DNA from: Dolomedes plantarius
Taxonomy: Eukaryota; Arthropoda; Arachnida; Araneae; Dolomedidae
Length of the DNA stretch: 64,000 nucleotides
Direction: 5' to 3'
Assembly: GCA_907164885.2 (NCBI GenBank)
Contig: OU015498.1
Coordinates: 94,065,233-94,129,232, forward strand
This document shows, piece after piece, positions 11,002-24,300 of this stretch. The notes under the pieces were generated by a model that worked only from the letters and a program-made list of their open reading frames with translations, did no database searches and had not been told where the DNA came from. A program made the translations under genes and the position numbers. Numbering within the stretch: the stretch's first letter is position 1; the number at the start of each line of letters is the position of its first letter.

Positions 11002-12347
11002 GACGAAAACCTTGACAAAGTTTTAAAGGACTATTACTTTTTTTTAGGAGAGGAAAAGTTGAAAGTAATAAACTGAACAATTTCGAAAATAATTTTTTTT
11101 AAGAATTGGAATCTAAAGCTGTCGTAATTTAATCTAATAAACACTAAGATTTACAACCGCTAGAGTTATCAGTCGTAATTTAATTTTGAAATGCTGTTCA
11201 GAATGTAACATTAATTAGATATAAAGGTCCACCGTAATTAAAGAAACGATCACATGATACTCTCACGTAGCTGATGTAATGACTGAAGCATTTTATAATT
11301 TACGTCTTTAGGAGGGAGGGAATTCATTAGTGGTCCATTGCCGTTAATTTTCTATTATAGTTGACATTTTGCCAACAAATCTGATCTGTAGAATTCTGAC
11401 ATGTTTTATGTAATTTATCAAGTTTTAGTAAACTTAATATTTGAGAGGAATTAATATTTGTAACTAGTTTCATGGTAATAAGGATAAATTTAGTTCGCAA
11501 AAGTAAAAACCAGTTATTAGTTAACTCCAACAGAAAAAAATAACGTGCTTTTTAAATTTTTCTTTTAGAAATTTAGTGCATTTTCTCCGGTGTAAAAATA
11601 ATAAGAAATACAAAAACAAAAACACTAGCCTGATTTAACTGTAAGTTATATGTCTTTAAGTGTCAAAAACAAACAAGCAAAGCAAATTCTAACATTAAAA
11701 AAATATTTATAAATGATACGATATTGGTTTTTAGATCGTTAAAAGTCAGTTTAGATAGTAAATAAACTACTAAGTATGTTAATATTGAAAAAGAAAACTA
11801 ATTTTTTAAAATTATTTTTAAAATTCCTTTCTGTTTCTTCCTTTATTTCTTTAGCCGAGAAACTCTAGCGGATATAGTCGATATAGAATATTTGCGTCTC
11901 TTGTTTAAAAAAACACTTTTCTGATTCATGAAAATTAAAATCTGAAACGTGTTTTCAGGAAAAGCAATAGATAAGAAATGCTAATTTTCTAATTCTCACT
12001 AAATAACTTTTTGTGACATGGAGTCATTAAAAAAAAATACAATTTGAAAATCAGGAAGTGCATATTCATTCGGTAGCCAATGAGAATGCTGGAAGCTAGT
12101 ACATGCGACTGAGTTTTACCGTCTGATTTCCGAAACTGTAAATATCAACTTCCCTTCAGTACTCACCAAGTCCATCAGTTAGGGACGGATGTACATATCA
12201 TATAATGTACATATCATATAACGAATACTTGGAACTTCTTAGCGAACAGCATCTTCCAGAGGAAGCGAAGAGATTTTTTCATCAACTTCTTTTTTTAAAA
12301 AAGGGTTAAAGAGCAGAATTTTATTGGAATTACATCTGAGGACTGCC
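11002..12347. other. No gene seen; short tandem repeat near 12190
   Basis: AT-rich sequence. A 16-bp unit (TGTACATATCATATAA) occurs twice in tandem at 12190-12221. Confidence 0.5.
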
Positions 12348-15300
12348 CAGGGCCTCCGTCAGCTGAGCCAGGGCCCGGGGCAAAATAATACAGCGTGCCC
12401 CTCCCCACTCAATATTTGAACACTGTATACATTTTTTTAGTCATTTCTTATTTTAATAAGGCCCCCGGAAACCCGGGTCTCGGGGATTTTGTCAGCTGAG
12501 CCAGGGCCCGGGGCAAAATAATGCAGCGTACCTCTCCCCACTCAATATTTGAACACTGTATACATTTTTTTAGTCATTTCTTATTTTAATCGGGCCCCCG
12601 GAAACCCGGGTCTCGGGGATTTTGTCATCTGAGCCAGGGCCCGGGGCAAAATAATGCAGCGTACCCCTCCCCACTCAATATTTGAACACTGTATACATTT
12701 TTTTAGTCATTTCTTATTTTAATTGGGCCCCCGGAAATCCGGGTTTCGGGGATTTTGTCAGCTGAGCCAGGGCCCGGGCAGAATAATACAGCGAGCCCCT
12801 CCTCACTCAATATTTGAACACTGTATACATTTTTTTAGTCATTTCTTATTTTAATCGGGCCCCCGGAAACCTGGGTCTCGGGGATTTTGTCAGCTGAGCC
12901 AGGGCCCGGGGCAAAATAATGCAGCGTGCCCCTCCCCACTCAATATTTGAACACTGTATACATTTTTTTAGTCATTTCTTATTTTAATTGGGCCCCCGGA
13001 AATCCGGGTTTCGGGGATTTTGTCAGCTGAGCCAGGGCCCGGGGCAAAATAATGCAGCGTACCCCTCCCCACTCAATATTTGAACACTGTATACATTTTT
13101 TCAGTCATTTCTTATTTTAATCGGGCCCCCGGAAACCCGGGTCTCGGGGATTTTGTCAGCTGAGCCAGGGCCCGGGACAAAATAATGCAGCGTACCCCTC
13201 CCCACTCAATATTTGAACACTGTATACATTTTTTTAGTCATTTCTTATTTTAATTGGGCCCCCGGAAATCCGGGTTTCGGGGATTTTGTCAGCTGAGCCA
13301 GGGCCCGGGCAGAATAATACAGCGAGCCCCTCCTCACTCAATATTTGAACACTGTATACATTTTTTTAGTCATTTCTTATTTTAATCGGGCCCCCGGAAA
13401 CCCGGGTCTCGGGGATTTTGTCAGCTGAGCCAGGGTCCGGGGCAAAATAATGCAGCGTACCTCTCCCCACTCAATATTTGAACACTGTATACATTTTTTT
13501 AGTCATTTCTTATTTTAATCGGGCCCCCGGAAACCCGGGTCTCGGGGATTTTGTCATCTGAGCCAGGGCCCGGGGCAAAATAATGCAGCGTACCCCTCCC
13601 CACTCAATATTTGAACACTGTATACATTTTTTTAGTCATTTCTTATTTTAATTGGGCCCCCGGAAATCCGGGTTTCGGGGATTTTGTCAGCTGAGCCAGG
13701 GCCCGGGCAGAATAATACAGCGAGCCCCTCCTCACTCAATATTTGAACACTGTATACATTTTTTTAGTCATTTCTTATTTTAATCGGGCCCCCGGAAACC
13801 TGGGTCTCGGGGATTTTGTCAGCTGAGCCAGGGCCCGGGGCAAAATAATGCAGCGTGCCCCTCCCCACTCAATATTTGAACACTGTATACATTTTTTTAG
13901 TCATTTCTTATTTTAATTGGGCCCCCGGAAATCCGGGTTTCGGGGATTTTGTCAGCTGAGCCAGGGCCCGGGGCAAAATAATGCAGCGTACCCCTCCCCA
14001 CTCAATATTTGAACACTGTATACATTTTTTCAGTCATTTCTTATTTTAATCGGGCCCCCGGAAACCCGGGTCTCGGGGATTTTGTCAGCTGAGCCAGGGC
14101 CCGGGACAAAATAATGCAGCGTACCCCTCCCCACTCAATATTTGAACACTGTATACATTTTTTCAGTCATTTCTTATTTTAATCGGGCCCCCGGAAACCC
14201 GGGTTTCGGGGATTTTGTCAGCTGAGCCAGGGCCCGGGCAGAATAATACAGCGAGCCCCTCCTCACTCAATATTTGAACACTGTATACATTTTTTTAGTC
14301 ATTTCTTATTTTAATCGGGCCCCCGGAAACCCGGGTCTCGGGGATTTTGTCAGCTGAGCCAGGGCCCGGGCAAAATAATGCAGCGTGCCCCTCCCCACTC
14401 AATATTTGAACACTGTATACATTTTTTTAGTCATTTCTTATTTTAATTGGGCCCCCGGAAATCCGGGTTTCGGGGATTTTGTCAGCTGAGCCAGGGCCCG
14501 GGGCAAAATAATGCAGTGTACCCCTCCCCACTCAATATTTGAACACTGTATACATTTTTTTAGTCATTTCTTATTTTAATTGGGCCCCCGGAAATCCGGG
14601 TTTCGGGGATTTTGTCAGCTGAGCCAGGGCCCGGGGCAAAATAATGCAGCGTACCCCTCCCCACTCAATATTTGAACACTGTATACATTTTTTTAGTCAT
14701 TTCTTATTTTAATTGGGCCCCCGGAAACCCGGGTCTCGGGGATTTTGTCAGCTGAGCCAGGGCCCGGGGCAAAATAATGCAGCGTACCCCTCCCCACTCA
14801 ATATTTGAACACTGTATACATTTTTTTAGTCATTTCTTATTTTAATTGGGCCCCCGGAAATCCGGGTTTCGGGGATTTTGTCAGCTGAGCCAGGGCCCGG
14901 GCAGAATAATACAGCGAGCCCCTCCTCACTCAATATTTGAACACTGTATACATTTTTTTAGTCATTTCTTATTTTAATCGGGCCCCCGGAAACCCGGGTC
15001 TCGGGGATTTTGTCAGCTGAGCCAGGGCCCGGGGCAAAATAATGCAGCGTACCTCTCCCCACTCAATATTTGAACACTGTATACATTTTTTTAGTCATTT
15101 CTTATTTTAATCGGGCCCCCGGAAACCCGGGTATCGGGGATTTTGTCATCTGAGCCAGGGCCCGGGGCAAAATAATGCAGCGTACCCCTCCCCACTCAAT
15201 ATTTGAACACTGTATACATTTTTTTAGTCATTTCTTATTTTAATTGGGCCCCCGGAAATCCGGGTTTCGGGGATTTTGTCAGCTGAGCCAGGGCCCGGGC

Positions 15301-18300
15301 AGAATAATACAGCGAGCCCCTCCTCACTCAATATTTGAACACTTTATACATTTTTTTAGTCATTTCTTATTTTAATCGGGCCCCCGGAAACCTGGGTCTC
15401 GGGGATTTTGTCAGCTGAGCCAGGGCCCGGGGCAAAATAATGCAGCGTGCCCCTCCCCACTCAATATTTGAACACTGTATACATTTTTTTAGTCATTTCT
15501 TATTTTAATTGGGCCCCCGGAAATCCGGGTTTCGGGGATTTTGTCAGCTGAGCCAGGGCCCGGGGCAAAATAATGCAGCGTACCCCTCCCCACTCAATAT
15601 TTGAACACTGTATACATTTTTTCAGTCATTTCTTATTTTAATCGGGCCCCCGGAAACCCGGGTCTCGGGGATTTTGTCAGCTGAGCCAGGGCCCAGGACA
15701 AAATAATGCAGCGTACCCCTCCCCACTCAATATTTGAACACTGTATACATTTTTTTAGTCATTTCTTATTTTAATTGGGCCCCCGGAAATCCGGGTTTCG
15801 GGGATTTTGTCAGCTGAGCCAGGGCCCGGGCAGAATAATACAGCGAGCCCCTCCTCACTCAATATTTGAACACTGTATACATTTTTTTAGTCATTTCTTA
15901 TTTTAATCGGGCCCCCGAAAACCCGGGTCTCGGGGATTTTGTCAGCTGAGCCAGGGCCCGGGGCAAAATAATGCAGCGTGCCCCTCCCCACTCAATATTT
16001 GAACACTGTATACATTTTTTTAGTCATTTCTTATTTTAATTGGGCCCCCGGAAATCCGGGTTTCAGGGATTTTGTCAGCTGAGCCAGGGCCCGGGGCAAA
16101 ATAATGCAGCGTACCCCTCCCCACTCAATATTTGAACACTGTATACATTTTTTTAGTCATTTCTTATTTTAATCGGTCCCCCGTTAACCCGGGTCTCGGG
16201 GATTTTGTCATCTGAGCCAGGGCCCGGGGCAAAATAATGCAGCGTACCCCTCCCCACTCAATATTTGAACACTGTATACATTTTTTTAGTCATTTCTTAT
16301 TTTAATTGGGCCCCCGGAAATCCGGGTTTCGGGGATTTTGTCAGCTGAGCCAGGGCCCGGGCAGAATAATACAGCGAGCCCCTCCTCACTCAATATTTGA
16401 ACACTGTATACATTTTTTTAGTCATTTCTTATTTTAATCGGGCCCCCGGAAACCTGGGTCTCGGGGATTTTGTCAGCTGAGCCAGGGCCCGGGGCAAAAT
16501 AATGCAGCGTGCCCCTCCCCACTCAATATTTGAACACTGTATACATTTTTTTAGTCATTTCTTATTTTAATTGGGCCCCCGGAAATCCGGGTATCGGGGA
16601 TTTTGTCAGCTGAGCCAGGGCCCGGGGCAAAATAATGCAGCGTACCCCTCCCCACTCAATATTTGAACACTGTATACATTTTTTCAGTCATTTCTTATTT
16701 TAATCGGGCCCCCGGAAACCCGGGTCTCGGGGATTTTGTCAGCTGAGCCAGGGCCCGGGACAAAATAATGCAGCGTACCCCTCCCCACTCAATATTTGAA
16801 CACTGTATACATTTTTTTAGTCATTTCTTATTTTAATTGGGCCCCCGGAAATCCGGGTTTCGGGGATTTTGTCAGCTGAGCCAGGGCCCGGGCAGAATAA
16901 TACAGCGAGCCCCTCCTCACTCAATATTTGAACACTGTATACATTTTTTTAGTCATTTCTTATTTTAATCGGGCCCCCGGAAACCCGGGTCTCGGGGATT
17001 TTGTCAGCTGAGCCAGGGCCCGGGGCAAAATAATGCAGCGTGCCCCTCCCCACTCAATATTTGAACACTGTATACATTTTTTTAGTCATTTCTTATTTTA
17101 ATTGGGCGCCCGGAAATCCGGGTTTCGGGGATTTTGTCAGCTGAGCCAGGGCCCGGGGCAAAATAATGCAGCGTACCCCTCCCCACTCAATATTTGAACA
17201 CTGTATACATTTTTTTAGTCATTTCTTATTTTAATTGGGCCCCCGGAAATCCGGGTTTCGGGGATTTTGTCAGCTGAGCCAGGGCCCGGGGCAAAATAAT
17301 GCAGCGTACCCCTCCCCACTCAATATTTGAACACTGTATACATTTTTTTAGTCATTTCTTATTTTAATTGGGCCCCCGGAAATCCGGGTTTCGGGGATTT
17401 TGTCAGCTGAGCCAGGGCCCGGGGCAAAATAATGCAGCGTACCCCTCCCCACTCAATATTTGAACACTGTATACATTTTTTTAGTCATTTCTTATTTTAA
17501 TTGGGCCCCCGGAAATCCGGGTTTCGGGGATTTTGTCAGCTGAGCCAGGGCCCGGGGCAAAATAATGCAGCGTACCCCTCCCCACTCAATATTTGAACAC
17601 TGTATACATTTTTTTAGTCATTTCTTATTTTAATAAGGACCCCGGAAACCCGGGTCTCGGGGATTTTGTCAGCTGAGCCAGGGCCCGGGGCAAAATAATG
17701 CAGCGTACCTCTCCCCACTCAATATTTGAACATTGTATACATTTTTTTAGTCATTTCTTATTTTAATCGGGCCCCCTGAAACCCGCTTCTCGGGGATTTT
17801 GTCATCTGAGCCAGGGCCCGGGGCAAAATAATGCAGCGTACCCCTCCCCACTCAATATTTGAACACTGTATACATTTTTTTAGTCATTTCTTATTTTAAT
17901 TGGGCCCCCGGAAATCCGGGTTTCGGGGATTTTGTCAGCTGAGCCAGGGCCCGGGCAGAATAATACAGCGAGCCCCTCCTCACTCAATATTTGAACACTG
18001 TATACATTTTTTTAGTCATTTCTTATTTTAATCGGGCCCCCGGAAACCTGGGTCTCGGGGATTTTGTCAGCTGAGCCAGGGCCCGGGGCAAAATAATGCA
18101 GCGTGCCCCTCCCCACTCAATATTTGAACACTGTATACATTTTTTTAGTCATTTCTTATTTTAATTGGGCCCCCGGAAATCCGGGTTTCGGGGATTTTGT
18201 CAGCTGAGCCAGGGCCCGGGCAGAATAATACAGCGAGCCCCTCCTCACTCAATATTTGAACACTGTATACATTTTTTTAGTCATTTCTTATTTTAATCGG

Positions 18301-21300
18301 GCCCCCGGAAACCCGGGTCTCGGGGATTTTGTCAGCTGAGCCAGGGCCCGGGGCAAATAATGCAGCGTGCCCCTCCCCACTCAATATTTGAACACTGTAT
18401 ACATTTTTTTAGTCATTTCTAATTTTAATTGGGCCCCCGGAAATCCGGGTTTCGGGGATTTTGTCAGCTTAGCCAGGGCCCGGGCAGAATAATACAGCGA
18501 GCCCCTCCTCACTGAATATTTGAACACTGTATACATTTTTTTAGTCATTTCTTATTTTAATCGTGCCCCCGGAAACCCGGGTCTCGGGGATTTTGTCAGC
18601 TGAGCCAGGGCTCGGGGCAAAATAATGCAGCGTGCCCCTCCCCACTCAATATTTGAACACTGTATACATTTTTTTAGTCATTTCTTATTTTAATTGGGCC
18701 CCCGGAAATCCGGGTTTCGGGGATTTTGTCAGCTGAGCCAGGGCCCGCGCAGAATAATACAGCGAGCCCCTCCTCACTCAATATTTGAACACTGTATACA
18801 TTTTTTTAGTCATTTCTTATTTTAATCGGGCCCCCGGAAACCCGGGTCTCGGGGATTTTGTCAGCTGAGCCAGGGCCCGGGGCAAAATAATGCAGCGTGC
18901 CCCTCCCCACTCAATATTTGAACACTGTATACATTTTTTTAGTCATTTCTTATTTTAATTGGGCCCCCGGAAATCCGGGTTTCGGGGATTTTGTCAGCTG
19001 AGCCAGGGCCCGGGCAGAATAATACAGAGAGCCCCTCCTCACTCAATATTTGAACACTGTATACATTTTTTTAGTCATTTCTTATTTTAATCGGGCCCCC
19101 GGAAACCCGGGTCTCGGGGATTTTGTCAGCTGAGCCAGGGCCCGGGGCAAAATAATGCAGCGTGCCCCTCCCCACTCAATATTTGAACACTGTATACATT
19201 TTTTTAGTCATTTCTTATTTTAATTGGGCCCCCGGAAATCCGGGTTTCGGGGATTTTGTCAGCTGAGCCAGGGCCCGGGGCAAAATAATGCAGCGTACCC
19301 CTCCCCACTCAATATTTGAACACTGTATACATTTTTTCAGTCATTTCTTATTTTAATCGGGCCCCCGGAAACCCGGGTCTCGGGGATTTTGTCAGCTGAG
19401 CCAGGGCCCAGGACAAAATAATGCAGCGTACCCCTCCCCACTCAATATTTGAACACTGTATACATTTTTTTAGTCATTTCTTATTTTAATTGGGCCCCCG
19501 GAAATCCGGGTTTCGGGGATTTTGTCAGCTGAGCCAGGGCCCGGGCAGAATAATACAGCGAGCCCCTCCTCACTCAATATTTGAACACTGTATACATTTT
19601 TTTAGTCATTTCTTATTTTAATCGGGCCCCCGAAAACCCGGGTCTCGGGGATTTTGTCAGCTGAGCCAGGGCCCGGGGCAAAATAATGCAGCGTGCCCCT
19701 CCCCACTCAATATTTGAACACTGTATACATTTTTTTAGTCATTTCTTATTTTAATTGGGCCCCCGGAAATCCGGGTTTCAGGGATTTTGTCAGCTGAGCC
19801 AGGGCCCGGGGCAAAATAATGCAGCGTACCCCTCCCCACTCAATATTTGAACACTGTATACATTTTTTTAGTCATTTCTTATTTTAATTGGGCCCCCGGA
19901 AACCCGGGTCTCGGGGATTTTGTCAGCTGAGCCAGGGCCCGGGGCAAAATAATGCAGCGTACCCCTCCCCACTCAATATTTGAACACTGTATACATTTTT
20001 TTAGTCATTTCTTATTTTAATTGGGCCCCCGGAAATCCGGTTTTCGGGGATTTTGTCAGCTTAGCCAGGGCCCGGGCAGAATAATACAGCGAGCCCCTCC
20101 TCACTCAATATTTGAACACTGTATACATTTTTTTAGTCATTTCTTATTTTAATCGGGCCCCCGGAAACCCGGGTCTCGGGGATTTTGTCAGCTGAGCCAG
20201 GGCCCGGGGCAAAATAATACAGCGTGCCCATCCCCACTCAATATTTGAACACTGTATACATTTTTTTAGTCATTTCTTATTTTAATCGGGCCCCCGGAAA
20301 CCCGGGTCTCGGGGATTTTGTCAGCTGAGCCAGGGCCCGGGGCAAAATAATGCAGCGTACCTCTCCCCACTCAATATTTGAACACTGTATACATTTTTTT
20401 AGTCATTTCTTATTTTAATCGGTCCCCCGTTAACCCGGGTCTCGGGGATTTTGTCATCTGAGCCAGGGCCCGGGGCAAAATAATGCAGCGTACCCCTCCC
20501 CACTCAATATTTGAACACTGTATACATTTTTTTAGTCATTTCTTATTTTAATTGGGCCCCCGGAAATCCGGGTTTCGGGGATTTTGTCAGCTGAGCCAGG
20601 GCCCGGGCAGAATAATACAGCGAGCCCCTCCTCACTCAATATTTGAACACTGTATACATTTTTTTAGTCATTTCTTATTTTAATCGGGCCCCCGGAAACC
20701 TGGGTCTCGGGGATTTTGTCAGCTGAGCCAGGGCCCGGGGCAAAATAATGCAGCGTGCCCCTCCCCACTCAATATTTGAACACTGTATACATTTTTTTAG
20801 TCATTTCTTATTTTAATTGGGCCCCCGGAAATCCGGGTATCGGGGATTTTGTCAGCTGAGCCAGGGCCCGGGGCAAAATAATGCAGCGTACCCCTCCCCA
20901 CTCAATATTTGAACACTGTATACATTTTTTCAGTCATTTCTTATTTTAATCGGGCCCCCGGAAACCCGGGTCTCGGGGATTTTGTCAGCTGAGCCAGGGC
21001 CCGGGACAAAATAATGCAGCGTACCCCTCCCCACTCAATATTTGAACACTGTATACATTTTTTTAGTCATTTCTTATTTTAATTGGGCCCCCGGAAATCC
21101 GGGTTTCGGGGATTTTGTCAGCTGAGCCAGGGCCCGGGCAGAATAATACAGCGAGCCCCTCCTCACTCAATATTTGAACACTGTATACATTTTTTTAGTC
21201 ATTTCTTATTTTAATCGGGCCCCCGGAAACCCGGGTCTCGGGGATTTTGTCAGCTGAGCCAGGGCCCGGGGCAAAATAATGCAGCGTGCCCCTCCCCACT

Positions 21301-24300
21301 CAATATTTGAACACTGTATACATTTTTTTAGTCATTTCTTATTTTAATTGGGCGCCCGGAAACCCGGGTTTCGGGGATTTTGTCAGCTGAGCCAGGGCCC
21401 GGGGCAAAATAATGCAGCGTACCCCTCCCCACTCAATATTTGAACACTGTATACATTTTTTTAGTCATTTCTTATTTTAATTGGGCCCCCGGAAATCCGG
21501 GTTTCGGGGATTTTGTCAGCTGAGCCAGGGCCCGGGGCAAAATAATGCAGCGTACCCCTCCCCACTCAATATTTGAACACTGTATACATTTTTTTAGTCA
21601 TTTCTTATTTTAATTGGGCCCCCGGAAACCCGGGTTTCGGGGATTTTGTCAGCTGAGCCAGGGCCCGGGGCAAAATAATGCAGCGTACCCCTCCCCACTC
21701 AATATTTGAACACTGTATACATTTTTTTAGTCATTTCTTATTTTAATTGGGCCCCCGGAAATCCGGGTTTCGGGGATTTGTCAGCTGAGCCAGGGCCCGG
21801 GGCAAAATAATGCAGCGTACCCCTCCCCACTCAATATTTGAACACTGTATACATTTTTTTAGTCATTTCTTATTTTAATAAGGACCCCGGAAACCCGGGT
21901 CTCAGGGATTTTGTCAGCTGAGCCAGGGCCCGGGGCAAAATAATGCAGCGTACCTCTCCCCACTCAATATTTGAACATTGTATACATTTTTTTAGTCATT
22001 TCTTATTTTAATCGGGCCCCCTGAAACCCGCTTCTCGGGGATTTTGTCATCTGAGCCAGGGCCCGGGGCAAAATAATGCAGCGTACCCCTCCCCACTCAA
22101 TATTTGAACACTGTATACATTTTTTTAGTCATTTCTTATTTTAATTGGGCCCCCGGAAATCCGGGTTTCGGGGATTTTGTCAGCTGAGCCAGGGCCCGGG
22201 CAGAATAATACAGCGAGCCCCTCCTCACTCAATATTTGAACACTTTATACATTTTTTTAGTCATTTCTTATTTTAATCGGGCCCCCGGAAACCTGGGTCT
22301 CGGGGATTTTGTCAGCTGAGCCAGGGCCCGGGGCAAAATAATGCAGCGTGCCCCTCCCCACTCAATATTTGAACACTGTATACATTTTTTTAGTCATTTC
22401 TTATTTTAATTGGGCCCCCGGAAATCCGGGTTTCGGGGATTTTGTCAGCTGAGCCAGGGCCCGGGCAGAATAATACAGCGAGCCCCTCCTCACTCAATAT
22501 TTGAACACTGTATACATTTTTTTAGTCATTTCTTATTTTAATCGGGCCCCCGGAAACCCGGGTCTCGGGGATTTTGTCAGCTGAGCCAGGGCCCGGGGCA
22601 AATAATGCAGTGTGCCCCTCCCCACTCAATATTTGAACACTGTATACATTTTTTTAGTCATTTTTTATTTTAATTGGGCCCCCGGAAATCCGGGTTTCGG
22701 GGATTTTGTCAGCTTAGCCAGGGCCCGGGCAGAATAATACAGCGAGCCCCTCCTCACTGAATATTTGAACACTGTATACATTTTTTTAGTCATTTCTTAT
22801 TTTAATCGGGCCCCCGGAAACCCGGGTCTCGGGGATTTTGTCAGCTGAGCCAGGGCTCGGGGCAAAATAATGCAGCGTGCCCCTCCCCACTCAATATTTG
22901 AACACTGTATACATTTTTTTAGTCATTTCTTATTTTAATTGGGCCCCCGGAAATCCGGGTTTCGGGGATTTTGTCAGCTGAGCCAGGGCCCGCGCAGAAT
23001 AATACAGCGAGCCCCTCCTCACTCAATATTTGAACACTGTATACATTTTTTTAGTCATTTCTTATTTTAATTGGGCCCCCGGAAACCCGGGTCTCGGGGA
23101 TTTTGTCAGCTGAGCCAGGGCCCGGGGCAAAATAATGCAGCGTGCCCCTCCCCACTCAATATTTGAACACTGTATACATTTTTTTAGTCATTTCTTATTT
23201 TAATTGGGCCCCCGGAAATCCGGGTTTCGGGGATTTTGTCAGCTGAGCCAGGGCCCGGGCAGAATAATACAGAGAGCCCCTCCTCACTCAATATTTGAAC
23301 ACTGTATACATTTTTTTAGTCATTTCTTATTTTAATCGTGCCCCCGGAAACCCGGGTCTTGGGGATTTTGTCAGCTGAGCCAGGCCCCGGGGCAAAATAA
23401 TGCAGTGTGCCCCTCCCCACTCAATATTTGAACACTGTATACATTTTTTTAGTCATTTTTTATTTTAATTGGGCCCCCGGAAACCCGGGTCTCGGGGATT
23501 TTGTCAGCTGAGCCAGGGCCCGGGGCAAAATAATGCAGCGTACCCCTCCCCACTCAATATTTGAACACTGTATACATTTTTTTAGTCATTTTTTATTTTA
23601 ATTGGGCCCCCGGAAACCCGGGTCTCGGGGATTTTGTCAGCTGAGCCAGGGCCCGGGGCAAAATAATGCAGCGTACCCCTCCCCACTCAATATTTGAACA
23701 CTGTATAAATTTTTTTAGTCATTTCTTATTTTAATTGGGCCCCCGGAAATCCGGGTTTCGGGGATTTTGTCAGCTGAGCCAGGGCCCGGGCAGAATAATA
23801 CAGCGAGCCCCTCCTCACTCAATATTTGAACACTGTATACATTTTTTTAGTCATTTCTTATTTTAATCGGGCCCCCGGAAACCTGGGTCTCGGGGATTTT
23901 GTCAGCTGAGCCAGGGCCCGGGGCAAAATAATGCAGCGTGCCCCTCCCCACTCAATATTTGAACACTGTATACATTTTTTTAGTCATTTCTTATTTTAAT
24001 TGGGCCCCCGGAAATCCGGGTTTCGGGGATTTTGTCAGCTGAGCCAGGGCCCGGGGCAAAATAATGCAGCGAGCCCCTCCCCACTCAATATTTGAACACT
24101 GTATACATTTTTTCAGTCATTTCTTATTTTAATCGGGCCCCCGGAAACCCGGGTCTCGGGGATTTTGTCAGCTGAGCCAGGGCCCGGGACAAAATAATGC
24201 AGCGTACCCCTCCCCACTCAATATTTGAACACTGTATACATTTTTTTAGTCATTTCTTATTTTAATTGGGCCCCCGGAAATCCGGGTTTCGGGGATTTTG

